Assembly (NCBI RefSeq): GCF_025854275.1
Contig: NZ_CP107567.1
Location: 1,550,001-1,614,000, forward strand
Direction: 5' to 3'
Origin: Streptomyces peucetius
Lineage (GTDB): Bacteria > Actinomycetota > Actinomycetes > Streptomycetales > Streptomycetaceae
DNA: 64,000 nucleotides
Positions within the stretch are counted from its first letter, which is position 1, and the number at the start of each line of letters is the position of its first letter. Below the pieces are notes generated by a model. The model had not been told where the DNA came from. It made no database searches and worked only from the letters and a program-made list of their open reading frames with translations. Below, in pieces: positions 8,321-15,867 of this stretch. Position numbers and translations under genes: made by a program.

Positions 8321-9081
8321 CGGGTGGTCCCCTCCCACTTCTGCTGGAGGTGGCTCATGCCGGCGAGCCACCGTTCGTTCTGGGTGGCGCGGGCCGCGTA
8401 GTAGCCGGCGACCTCGGGGTGCGGAAGGACCAGGAAGCGGTCCTCTGCCATGGCCTCGAAGAGGGAGTCGGCGACGTCCTCCGGTTCGATGGCGGTCGGC
8501 GTGAGGACCAGCTCGCCGGCCGTGCCGCTGGCGGTCAGCATGTCGGTGCGTACGCCCTGGGGGCAGATGGCGTGGACCTTGAGGCCGCGGTGCCGGTAGG
8601 TGAGGGAGAGCCACTCGGCGTAGGCGAGCGCGCCGTGCTTGGTGACGCTGTAGGGCGCCGCGCCAATCATCGTGAGGAGGCCGGCCGCGGAGACGGTGGA
8701 GACGAAGCGTCCGCTGCCGCGCTCGAGCCACTCGGGCAGCAGGGCCCGGCTCGCCCGTACGTGTGCCATGACGTTGACGTCCCAGGCTGCGGCCCATACG
8801 TCCTCGTCGGCGAAGGCGTCGCCGCCGGAGCCCAGTCCGGCGTTGGCGCAGTAGACGTCGACCACCCCGCCGAGGGCGTCGCGGGCCTCGTCCACGATCC
8901 GTGAGGCGTCGCCGGGTACGGCGGTGGCGCCGATCTCGTCGGCGACGGTCTTGGCCTTGCCCGCGTCGATGTCGTTGACGACGACCCGGGCGCCTTCCGC
9001 GGCGAACCGCCGGGCGAGCACGGCTCCGATGCCACCGCCCGCGCCCGTGACCACGACCCCCGCGCCCTGCACCGTACTCAT
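8317..9081 (-). CDS. Short-chain dehydrogenase/reductase
   Basis: 254 residues of classical SDR type. The cofactor motif is VTGAGGGIGAVLARRF (about residues 11-26). Asp in VVVNDID suggests NAD preference. NAG occurs in CANAGLGSG, the catalytic Ser in STVSAAGLL, and the YxxxK pair in PYSVTKHGALAY (about residue 148). First gene of the leftward SDR-ligase-TetR set. The ATG at 9081 is preceded by AGGCGGAG. An upstream in-frame extension to 9171 would run through the operator and is rejected. It probably oxidises a hydroxyacyl or hydroxyacid intermediate, comparable in role to LvaD. That is inference from context. Confidence 0.92.
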   Translation of the reverse strand: MSTVQGAGVVVTGAGGGIGAVLARRFAAEGARVVVNDIDAGKAKTVADEIGATAVPGDASRIVDEARDALGGVVDVYCANAGLGSGGDAFADEDVWAAAWDVNVMAHVRASRALLPEWLERGSGRFVSTVSAAGLLTMIGAAPYSVTKHGALAYAEWLSLTYRHRGLKVHAICPQGVRTDMLTASGTAGELVLTPTAIEPEDVADSLFEAMAEDRFLVLPHPEVAGYYAARATQNERWLAGMSHLQQKWEGTTR

Positions 9082-9128
9082 CGGCTCCGCCTCTTCCCTC
9101 TCTCGTCCACCGGTCCGTCCCGGCAGAC

Positions 9129-9143
9129 TAACCAGTCGGTATG
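9129..9143. promoter_or_regulatory. TetR-type operator, TACCGACYGGT family, site 2
   Basis: On the minus strand the site reads CATACCGACTGGTTA, sharing the 13-mer CATACCGACTGGT with the site before the divergent kinase/ACAD operon. The second half-site is degenerate. It sits 48 bp before the SDR start codon. Confidence 0.7.
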
Positions 9144-9251
9144 TGCGGACGGAAGAGGGCGGCACAACCACGTGCCGAGGTCGTTCCCCGGGGGCGACAT
9201 GAGCGCTAGCGTGCAGTGGTCATGACACACGGCGATCACGGAGGTAGCTCT

Positions 9252-10490
9252 ATGAGCCTGTCCAGACGGGGTTTGCTGGTCGCGGGCGGCGCGGTGGGAG
9301 CACTGGCCGCCGCCCCCTCGCCCGCCGCGGCCCACGGGGCGCGCGGCCGGGCCCGCACCGGTTTCGAACGCCTGGCCGCCGACGGATACGCGGCGCTGTC
9401 CGGTCAGCGCGTCGGGGTGGTCACCAACCCGACGGGCATCGCCCGGGACGTGCGCCACATTGTGGACGTGATGCACGCCGACGACCGCGTGGACCTCGTC
9501 GCCGTCTTCGGTCCCGAGCACGGCTTCCGCGGCACCGCGCAGGCCGGCGGCTCGGAGGGCCGCTACGACGACCCGGCGACCGGGCTGCCCGTCTACGACA
9601 CGTACCTCAAGAGCGGGCAGCCGCTGGCCGACATCTTCACCGCCTCCGGCGTGGACACGGTCGTCTTCGACATCCAGGACGCGGGCGCCCGCTTCTACAC
9701 GTACATCTGGACGCTGTTCGACTGCATGCAGGCGGCGGCCCTCGCCGGCAAGCGCTTCGTCGTCCTCGACCGGCCGAACCCGATCACGGGCCGGGCGGCG
9801 CTCGGACCGGTGCTCGACAAGGCGTTCGCGACCTTCGTGGGCCGTGAGCCCATCTCCCAGGCGCACGGCATGACGGTCGGCGAACTGGCGCTGCTCTTCA
9901 ACGGCGAGTTCCTCACCCGGCCCGTCGAGCTCGGGATCGTGACGATGAAGGGCTGGCGGCGGAACGACTTCTTCGACGAGACGGGCCTGCCGTGGGTCCC
10001 GCCGAGTCCCAACATGCCCACACCTCAGACCGCGCTCGTCTACGCCGGCACCTGCCTGTTCGAGGGCACCAACCTCTCCGAGGGCCGCGGCACGACCCGC
10101 CCGTTCGAACTCCTGGGCGCCGAGGGCATCGGCCCGGCGTGGGCGGAGTCCGCCAACGCGCTCGGCCTGCCGGGCGTCCGCTTCCGCGAGGCGTACTTCG
10201 CGCCCACCTTCTCCAAGTTCCAGGGGAAGACGGTCGGCGGCGTCCAGCTCCACGTCCACGACCGCGAGTCCTACGACCCGGTGCGGACGGGCATCGCCCT
10301 CCTGGTGACGGCGAAGCGCGGCTGGAGCGGTTTCGCCTGGCGCTCCGACAACTGGATCGACAAGCTGACCGGCTCCACCAAGGTGCGCACCCTGATCGAC
10401 GCGGGCGCGGACACCGACGAGGTGGTGGGCGCGTGGCAGGACGAACTCGCCGCGTTCCGGGCCGTACGGAAGCGGTATCTGCGCTACTGA
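9252..10490 (+). CDS. namZ: TAT-exported DUF1343 protein, NamZ-type exo-N-acetylmuramidase
   Basis: 412 residues. The N-terminus MSLSRRGLLVAGGAVGALAAAPSPAAAHG is a twin-arginine signal (SRRGLLV) followed by a hydrophobic stretch and an AxA-like cleavage site near residue 27. The rest is a full DUF1343 domain, with RVGVVTNPTG, VAVFGPEHGFRGTAQAG, IQDAGARFYTYIWTL and VLDRPNPI motifs. Members of this family (YbbC/NamZ of Bacillus, GH171) remove terminal N-acetylmuramic acid from peptidoglycan fragments. The ATG at 9252 is chosen because it gives a proper TAT signal and a GGAGGTAG ribosome site. It acts outside the membrane in wall recycling. It stands alone, next to a hydrolase gene. Confidence 0.87.
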   Translation: MSLSRRGLLVAGGAVGALAAAPSPAAAHGARGRARTGFERLAADGYAALSGQRVGVVTNPTGIARDVRHIVDVMHADDRVDLVAVFGPEHGFRGTAQAGGSEGRYDDPATGLPVYDTYLKSGQPLADIFTASGVDTVVFDIQDAGARFYTYIWTLFDCMQAAALAGKRFVVLDRPNPITGRAALGPVLDKAFATFVGREPISQAHGMTVGELALLFNGEFLTRPVELGIVTMKGWRRNDFFDETGLPWVPPSPNMPTPQTALVYAGTCLFEGTNLSEGRGTTRPFELLGAEGIGPAWAESANALGLPGVRFREAYFAPTFSKFQGKTVGGVQLHVHDRESYDPVRTGIALLVTAKRGWSGFAWRSDNWIDKLTGSTKVRTLIDAGADTDEVVGAWQDELAAFRAVRKRYLRY

Positions 10491-10668
10491 CCGCTCCCCC
10501 CGGGCGCCCGCGCGTGGCCGGGAGCCGTCCGGCCGCCGCCGGGCGTCCGAAACAACCGGCCGGCCGGACCGGAGCCGTTGGTGCTGGTCACGTCGTACGA
10601 CGTCCTGATCCCTCCGCACCGCGTCACCGCGGCAGGTCGTTTCCGACTCTCACGAGGTATGGCCGTTT

Positions 10669-10714
10669 CTCCCCTTGCGCAGGATGCTGTGGCAGCAGCG
10701 GAACGCAAGGGGAG
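10669..10714 (+). promoter_or_regulatory. Inverted repeat covering the ribosome-binding site
   Basis: CTCCCCTTGCG (10669-10679) and CGCAAGGGGAG (10704-10714) are perfect 11-base complements separated by 24 bases. The right arm overlaps the AAGGGGAGGGG ribosome-binding site of the hydrolase gene starting at 10724. In mRNA the hairpin would hide the site, suggesting translational control if transcription starts upstream of 10669. Confidence 0.55.
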
Positions 10715-10723
10715 GGGCGGGCC

Positions 10724-12007
10724 ATGGCGGGGACGGATGTGCGGCCGTACGGGGAGATCTGCTTCGACGCGGACGGTGACCCCGGCGGCGATCCGTACGG
10801 CCTGCCCGCCGGCCCGCAGATCACGGACCTCGTCGTGTTCGCGCACGGCTGGAACAACTCCACCACCACGGCCCGCCGGCTGCACGCGTCGTTCTTCGCG
10901 CCGTTCCCGAAGCTGCTGGCGGCCTCGCCCGGCGTGCGCGTCGGGTACGCCGGGGTGATGTGGCCCTCGATGCGGTTCCCCGACGAGCCGTTCCCGGGCG
11001 CCGGGCGGGCCGCGGAGGCGCCTGCGGCGTGCCGGGGGCTGGACAAGACGACGCGGGACCTGCTCTCGTGCCTGTTTCCCGGGCACGGGGCGACGGTGGA
11101 CCGGCTGGCGTGGCTGCTCGACGAACGGCCGGAGTCCCGGGCGGCGTTCGCCGAGTTCGGGATGCTGGCCCGGCAGTTGGCCGCCGCCCCGCCGGGCGGG
11201 CTGGAGGCGGCCTTCGCGGAGGATCTGCCGCGGGACGAGCAGAGCCCGCCGGCCGTCCTGTACGAGGACACGCTCACGCTCTGCGGGCGGCTGGCGGCGG
11301 CCCTCGGTCACCCGGCACAGGACGGCGGGCCGCGCGCGGCCTGGCAGGGCGCGAAGGAGCTGCTGCGGCAGACGACGTACTACGCGATGAAGCGGCGGGC
11401 GGGCGCCGTCGGCGAACTGGGCCTCGGCCCGCTGCTGGGGCGGCTGTCCCGGTCCGCGCCCGCGCTGCGGGTGCATCTCGTCGGCCACAGCCACGGGGCG
11501 CGGCTGGTCGCGTTCGCGCTGCGCGGGCTGCCGGAGGGGGCGCACAACGTGAAGTCGGTGACCCTGCTCCAAGCCGCTTTCTCGCACTACGCGTTCGCGA
11601 CCGGGCTCCCGCACGCCCCGCACCGCTGTGGTGCGCTCGGCGCCCTGCAGGACCGCGTCGACGGGCCGGTGGTGGCGTGCCATTCGCGGTACGACACCGC
11701 CCTCGGGGTGTTCTACCCGCTGGCCTCCAGCCTCGCCGGCGATCCGGACGCCGCGACCGTGGCCGACCTGCGGTGGCGGGCGATGGGACATGACGGGATC
11801 CAGGCCGTCGCGGACACGCCACGCCTGACGCTGGACGAGGCGCTGCGCACCGGGCTGCCGGCGGCGGGGTGCGTCAACGTCGACGCCTCCGCCGTGGTGC
11901 GCCACGGGCCGCCGCCGACAGGCGCGCACGGCGACATCTGTCATGAGGAACTGGCCCGGGTGGTACTGGCCGCGGGCCGGCTCTGCGGCGCCGGGCCGGG
12001 GTCGTGA
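10724..12007 (+). CDS. Alpha/beta hydrolase-fold protein
   Basis: 427 residues. TDLVVFAHGWNNS (about residues 32-44) is the strand and oxyanion segment typical of alpha/beta hydrolases. LRVHLVGHSHGARLVAFAL (about 247-265) is the nucleophile elbow, GHSHG. A late His in RAMGHDGIQ or RHGPPPTGAHGDI could complete the triad. A long helical insertion (about residues 85-235) separates the two. No signal peptide or membrane helix is evident, so it is probably cytoplasmic. Such proteins in Streptomyces have sometimes been annotated as kinases without support. The substrate is unknown. Confidence 0.8.
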   Translation: MAGTDVRPYGEICFDADGDPGGDPYGLPAGPQITDLVVFAHGWNNSTTTARRLHASFFAPFPKLLAASPGVRVGYAGVMWPSMRFPDEPFPGAGRAAEAPAACRGLDKTTRDLLSCLFPGHGATVDRLAWLLDERPESRAAFAEFGMLARQLAAAPPGGLEAAFAEDLPRDEQSPPAVLYEDTLTLCGRLAAALGHPAQDGGPRAAWQGAKELLRQTTYYAMKRRAGAVGELGLGPLLGRLSRSAPALRVHLVGHSHGARLVAFALRGLPEGAHNVKSVTLLQAAFSHYAFATGLPHAPHRCGALGALQDRVDGPVVACHSRYDTALGVFYPLASSLAGDPDAATVADLRWRAMGHDGIQAVADTPRLTLDEALRTGLPAAGCVNVDASAVVRHGPPPTGAHGDICHEELARVVLAAGRLCGAGPGS

Positions 12008-12108
12008 TCCGGTCGAAGCGTCACGTTTTCCTTTTCGATGGAGCCGAAACGGGCACTCCTACGTCCATTCTTCAACGCCGATGTACCAGCGACGGAGGTG
12101 GCAGGGCG

Positions 12109-12720
12109 ATGGCCGGTTTCCGGAGTCTCGCGAGACAGGTGCGCGACCCACGGTGTGATCTGGCGCTGCGGCGCTACTCACTGCGCAAATGCCTGGAACG
12201 CTTCGCCCCTTACGGGCACCGGGCCACATGGGATCACCTGTGCGGCAGGCACCGTATAGACCCGGAGGACAGAGCCCCGGATCCGGCGCGGCTGGTGGCC
12301 GCGCTCGAGGAACTGGAAGAGGCACGGGCCGTCTGGCTCGCCTACGAGGACAACTTCGCGGACCGCCGCAAACGGGAGAAGCTCGACGGGCTGCGGCGGC
12401 CCGGACACATCGACGACTGGCACCGCAGGACCTGGGGCGGCAACGGGGTGGCCCGCTGTGACACACCGACGGAGCACCCGTCCGCTCCCCTCGGCGAAGT
12501 GCTGCGCCGGCTGATCGCCGCCCTGGAGGCGGACCCGGGGGAAGCGTGCCCGGTGTGCGGACAGACGCACATCGTGTGGCGCGAGGACCTGGAGCACGAG
12601 CCGTGGACCGGTCCGGTCTGCACCGGCTGCGGCATCGTCGTGCCGCAGCCCGTCCTGACGCCGCGGGCCGTGTCCGCGGCGAAGCGCGCGGGGCGGCGCG
12701 AACTCGCGCCGGTGGCATGA
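12109..12720 (+). CDS. Hypothetical protein with C-terminal zinc ribbon
   Basis: 203 residues, not recognised as a named family. The N-terminal part is basic and helical (SLARQVRDPRCDLALRRYSLRKCLERFAPYGHRATWDHLC). Residues 85-95 hold a very polar DNFADRRKREKLDG. The C-terminus has CPVCGQTH and, 25 residues on, CTGCGIVV: a four-cysteine zinc ribbon. The ATG at 12109 has a GGAGGTGG ribosome site. It follows the hydrolase gene by 101 bp and may not be in its operon. A nucleic-acid or protein-binding role is possible but unproved. Confidence 0.72.
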   Translation: MAGFRSLARQVRDPRCDLALRRYSLRKCLERFAPYGHRATWDHLCGRHRIDPEDRAPDPARLVAALEELEEARAVWLAYEDNFADRRKREKLDGLRRPGHIDDWHRRTWGGNGVARCDTPTEHPSAPLGEVLRRLIAALEADPGEACPVCGQTHIVWREDLEHEPWTGPVCTGCGIVVPQPVLTPRAVSAAKRAGRRELAPVA

Positions 12721-12831
12721 CGCCCACGGGTTCCGGGCCGGGCGCCCGGAACCCGTCGGCCGGGTCCGGCGGCCACGGGTCCTGAACGGGAGCCGGTAGC
12801 CGCGGGCGTACAGGCCCGTCTCCTCGTGCGT

Positions 12832-13311
12832 TCAGGCCCCGTCGCTCTTGGCGCGCCGCCGCTCCGGCAGCAGTCGCGAGCCGGTCAGCTGCTCGCCGAA
12901 GACGTCGTCCGGGTTGGACAGGACGCAGGTCTCCAAGGAGAGGCAGCCGCAGCCGATGCAGTCGGTGAGGTGGTCGCGGAGCCGGCCGAGCTGCTTGATG
13001 CGCTGGTCGAGTTCACTGCGCCAGGCCTCGGAGAGCCGGGCCCAGTCGTCGCGGTCGGGCGTCCGCTCCTCCGGCAGCTCCGCGAGGGCCTCCCTGATGG
13101 TGGCGAGGGGGATGCCGACGCGCTGCGCGGCGCGGACGAAGGCGACCCGCCGCAGGGCGTCCCTGCTGTAGCGGCGCTGGTTGCCGCTGGTGCGGCGACT
13201 GGTGATGAGCCCCTTGGACTCGTAGAAGTGCAGGGCGGACACGGCGGCGCCGCTGCGTGCGGAGAGCTGGCCGACCGTGAGCTCGTGGATCTTCTCTGGA
13301 ATCTGCGGCAC
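12832..13311 (-). CDS. soxR: Redox-sensitive MerR-family activator SoxR
   Basis: 159 residues. The winged helix reads [56 protein letters not shown], the classic MerR form. The [2Fe-2S] site is [19 protein letters not shown], with the SoxR spacing C-x2-C-x-C-x5-C. In Streptomyces SoxR senses redox-active pigments, such as actinorhodin, rather than superoxide, and switches on a small set of oxidoreductase and efflux genes. The GTG at 13311 ([11 protein letters not shown]) fits known SoxR starts. I saw no clear SoxR box in the 100 bp to the divergent MaoC gene. Orientation is convergent with the zinc-ribbon gene. Confidence 0.94.
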   Translation of the reverse strand: MPQIPEKIHELTVGQLSARSGAAVSALHFYESKGLITSRRTSGNQRRYSRDALRRVAFVRAAQRVGIPLATIREALAELPEERTPDRDDWARLSEAWRSELDQRIKQLGRLRDHLTDCIGCGCLSLETCVLSNPDDVFGEQLTGSRLLPERRRAKSDGA

Positions 13312-13364
13312 CTCTCGAAGCCTACTGGTCCGTCGTTGACAGAACGGCGCCCGCCCAACCATGC

Positions 13365-13380
13365 TGAGCAAGCGCTTAGA
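13365..13380. promoter_or_regulatory. KstR2-like operator before the MaoC gene
   Basis: TGAGCAAGCGCTTAGA occurs here, 31 bp before the MaoC start codon, and again, identical over all 16 bases, at 14587-14602 before a TetR gene. Its core AGCAAGCGCTTAG resembles AnCAAGnnCTTGnT, the motif I recall for mycobacterial KstR2, with the second half-site degenerate. Confidence 0.7.
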
Positions 13381-13411
13381 CATCAGTCGTCGAGAGGCAG
13401 GGACCAGGGAC

Positions 13412-13873
13412 ATGGCAGAGCCGAGGATCTTCACCTCCCCCGAGGAGCTGCGCGCCGGAATCGGCGAGCAGCTCGGGCACAGCGACTGGCTGGAGGTCGA
13501 TCAGAAGCGGATCGACCTCTTCGCCGACGCCACGGGTGACCACCAGTGGATCCACGTGGACCCCGAGCGTGCCGCGAGCGGCCCCTTCGGCACGACGATC
13601 GCCCACGGCTATCTGACGCTGTCGCTGCTTCCGGCGCTGGTGCCGCAGGTCCTGCGGGTCGAGGGCATGAAGATGGGCATCAATTACGGGACCAACAAGG
13701 TCCGTTTCCCCGCCCCGGTACCCGTGGGCTCGCGGCTGCGCGCGACGGCGGTTCTGCAGCGCGTCGAGGAGGCCGGCGGCGGCGTGCAGGTGACCGCCCT
13801 CGTCACGATCGAGCGCGAGGGCGGCGACAAGCCGGTGTGCGTGGCGGAGTCGGTGTCCCGCTACTTCTTCTGA
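13412..13873 (+). CDS. MaoC-family (R)-enoyl-CoA hydratase
   Basis: 153 residues, a single hot-dog fold. [36 protein letters not shown] contains the hydratase-2 motif with catalytic Asp and His (about residues 41-46) and the conserved AHGYL. It hydrates 2-enoyl-CoA to 3-hydroxyacyl-CoA. The upstream palindrome at 13365 and the convergent TetR suggest local repression relieved by an acyl-CoA. The last codons (TACTTCTTCTGA) are part of a 17-bp duplication shared with the end of that TetR gene. Substrate chain length is not predictable. Confidence 0.9.
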   Translation: MAEPRIFTSPEELRAGIGEQLGHSDWLEVDQKRIDLFADATGDHQWIHVDPERAASGPFGTTIAHGYLTLSLLPALVPQVLRVEGMKMGINYGTNKVRFPAPVPVGSRLRATAVLQRVEEAGGGVQVTALVTIEREGGDKPVCVAESVSRYFF

Positions 13874-13915
13874 GCGCAGGGCGCCCTCTTGCGGGCGCCT
13901 ACTTCTTCTGAGCGC
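13861..13915. terminator. Shared terminator hairpin flanked by a 17-bp direct repeat
   Basis: GGCGCCC (13880-13886) and GGGCGCC (13893-13899) form a seven-base stem with loop TCTTGC, between convergent genes. CTACTTCTTCTGAGCGC is present at 13861-13877 and again, identical, at 13899-13915. The first copy encodes the end of the MaoC protein. The second, read on the other strand, encodes the end of the TetR. Confidence 0.7.
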
Positions 13916-14537
13916 TCACCATGCGCAGCACGAGGTCGGCGTAGAGCGCGCCGACCTCGTCGGGCGTCCGGCGGCCCTGGGTGTTGAACCAGCGCGCCAC
14001 GTCGATGCAGAGGGAGAGCACGGCGACCGTGGTGCCGGGCACGTCCGGCACGTCGAACTCGCCCGTCTCGACCCCCTCACTGAGGATGCGGCGCACCACG
14101 GCGTCGCTCTGCCTGCGCAGCCCGAAGATCTCGGTGCGGTGCGCCTCGCTGAGCGCGTCCAGCTCGTACTGCACCACTCGGGCGGTGGTGTGCCGGCCGG
14201 CGTGCCAGCGGACGAAGGAGCGCACAGCACCGGCGAGCCGCTCGGTGGGTGTGCTGCCGCTGTCGTAGGCGGCGCCCAGGATCTCGAGGGCCTTGTCGTG
14301 CCCGATCCGGCTGATCCGGTGGAGCAGCTCTTCCTTCGTCTTGTAGTGGATGTAGAGCGCCGCCGGGCTCATGCCCGCGCGGCCGGCGATGTCACGGGTG
14401 GTGGTGGCGTGGTATCCCCGCTCGGCGAAGGCCTCGACGGCGGCGACGAGCAGTTTCCTCGCGGCCTCCGGGGTCACCTCGTCCCACGGCTTCTCCTCGT
14501 CGGCCGCCCGGTCCGCCGTCTCGTCCGCCGCACTCAT
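13899..14537 (-). CDS. TetR-family regulator, KstR2/FadR-like
   Basis: 212 residues. The DNA-binding domain (about residues 22-68) is ARKLLVAAVEAFAERGYHATT, then TRDIAGRAGMSPAALYIHYKTKEELL. The C-terminal part (LSLCIDVARWFNTQGRRTPDEVGALYADLVLRMV) matches acyl-CoA-responsive TetR proteins. The ATG at 14537 is used. An in-frame ATG at 14576 would put the N-terminus close to the operator at 14587. The same 16-bp palindrome precedes this gene and the MaoC gene, which argues for autoregulation and control of the hydratase. Ligand identity is inference. Confidence 0.88.
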   Translation of the reverse strand: MSAADETADRAADEEKPWDEVTPEAARKLLVAAVEAFAERGYHATTTRDIAGRAGMSPAALYIHYKTKEELLHRISRIGHDKALEILGAAYDSGSTPTERLAGAVRSFVRWHAGRHTTARVVQYELDALSEAHRTEIFGLRRQSDAVVRRILSEGVETGEFDVPDVPGTTVAVLSLCIDVARWFNTQGRRTPDEVGALYADLVLRMVSAQKK

Positions 14538-14586
14538 CGCTCGTTCGCCCCTTTCGTGGCACAGGACGAACACCATACCCCGAAGG

Positions 14587-14602
14587 TGAGCAAGCGCTTA
14601 GA
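14587..14602. promoter_or_regulatory. KstR2-like operator before the TetR gene
   Basis: TGAGCAAGCGCTTAGA, identical to the site at 13365-13380, lies 50 bp before the TetR start codon. It is followed by GCTTGCTC, which gives a second half-site pairing with GAGCAAGC. Confidence 0.7.
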
Positions 14603-14649
14603 GCTTGCTCCGTGGCGGCCGGGATGTCGGACGCGACGCGCGGCGGCGC

Positions 14650-15801
14650 TCAGAACGCCGAGACGCCGGTCAGCGCGCGGCCGATGATGAGCTTCTGGAT
14701 CTGGCTGGTGCCCTCGTAGAGGGTCATCACACGGGCGTCGCGCAGCAGCTTGCCGACGGGGTACTCGTCGATGTACCCGTAGCCGCCGAAGACCTGGAGG
14801 GCGTTGTTGGCGGCGCGCACGGCGGCTTCCGAGGCGAACAGCTTCGCCTTGGACGCCGCTGTGGCGAACTCCTGGCCGCGCTCGATCAGGTCGGCGACGC
14901 GCCAGGTCAGCAGCCGGGCGGCGTCCACGTCGACGGCGATGTCGCTGATCAGCTCCTGGACCAGCTGGTAGTGCGCGATGGACCTGCCGAACTGTTCGCG
15001 TTCCCCGGCGTAGCCGACCGCGGCGTCGAGGGCCGCCTGCGCTATGCCGACGCAGCCCGCCGCAACCGACATCCGGCCCTTGGCGAGGGCGGACATGGCG
15101 ATGGAGAAGCCCTTGCCCTCGGGGCCGAGCAGGGCGGAATCCGGCACCCGGACGTCCTCGAGCACCAGCTCGGCGGTGGCCTGGCCGCGCAGCCCGAGCT
15201 TGCCGTGGACGGTGCGGCGGGTGAGACCGGGGGTGTCGGTGGGGACGAGGTAGGCGGAGACGCCCCTGTGGCCGGGCGTGTCGTTCGTCCGGGCGAACAG
15301 CAGCACCACATCGGCCCAGGTGCCGTTGGTGATGAACATCTTGGAGCCGTTGATCACCCAGCCGTCGCCGTCCCGGACGGCCCGGGTGGCGAGGCTGCCC
15401 GCGTCCGACCCGGTGCCGGGCTCGGTGAGACCGAAACAGCCGAGCGCGTCGCCGGCGGTGAGCCGGGGCAGCCAGTGGCGCTTCTGGTCCTCGGTGCCGT
15501 AGGCCGCGATGGTCTTGGTGACGAGGCCCAGTGACACGGAGACGATGCCGCGCACCGAGGAGTCCCCGCGGCCGAGCTCCTCCGTGACGAGGCAGTAGGA
15601 GAGGTGGTCGCCGCCGGAGCCGCCGTACTCCTCGTCGACGGTGAGCCCGAGGAAGCCGACCGCACCGAGCTTCTTCACGATGCCCCGATCGACGCTCTCC
15701 GCCCGGTCCCACTCCACGACGTGCGGGGCGATCTCGCGGGCGACGAAGTCCTTCGCCAGCTGCCGGACGGCGGTCCGCTCCTCACCGAGCTCCAGGTTCA
15801 T
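14650..15801 (-). CDS. Acyl-CoA dehydrogenase (canonical)
   Basis: 383 residues with the ordinary acyl-CoA dehydrogenase layout: an N-terminal helical domain (LGEERTAVRQLAKDFVAREIAPHV), the signature CFGLTEPGTGSDAGS (about residue 120), FAD contact WVINGSKMFITNG, and the C-terminal QVFGGYGYIDEYPVGKLLRDARV followed by LYEGTSQIQKLIIGR, which holds the catalytic Glu. It oxidises an acyl-CoA to enoyl-CoA, with electrons passed to ETF. The start at 15801 has AGGTGGGG upstream. It is divergent from a TetR, and the shared palindrome at 15822-15838 lies between them. Confidence 0.94.
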   Translation of the reverse strand: MNLELGEERTAVRQLAKDFVAREIAPHVVEWDRAESVDRGIVKKLGAVGFLGLTVDEEYGGSGGDHLSYCLVTEELGRGDSSVRGIVSVSLGLVTKTIAAYGTEDQKRHWLPRLTAGDALGCFGLTEPGTGSDAGSLATRAVRDGDGWVINGSKMFITNGTWADVVLLFARTNDTPGHRGVSAYLVPTDTPGLTRRTVHGKLGLRGQATAELVLEDVRVPDSALLGPEGKGFSIAMSALAKGRMSVAAGCVGIAQAALDAAVGYAGEREQFGRSIAHYQLVQELISDIAVDVDAARLLTWRVADLIERGQEFATAASKAKLFASEAAVRAANNALQVFGGYGYIDEYPVGKLLRDARVMTLYEGTSQIQKLIIGRALTGVSAF

Positions 15802-15821
15802 GTGCGAACACCCCACCTTTT

Positions 15822-15838
15822 AACTATCACTGCTAGTT
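15822..15838. promoter_or_regulatory. TetR-type operator AACTA-N7-TAGTT, site 1
   Basis: AACTATCACTGCTAGTT is an inverted repeat with five-base arms and a seven-base centre. It lies between the divergent acyl-CoA dehydrogenase (21 bp from its start) and TetR gene (30 bp from its start). The same arms and spacing recur at 22527-22543 before the aldehyde dehydrogenase. The site stands in a locally AT-rich promoter zone. Confidence 0.7.
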
Positions 15839-15867
15839 TCTTTTTGGCAGGCCCTACTATGTGCCGC

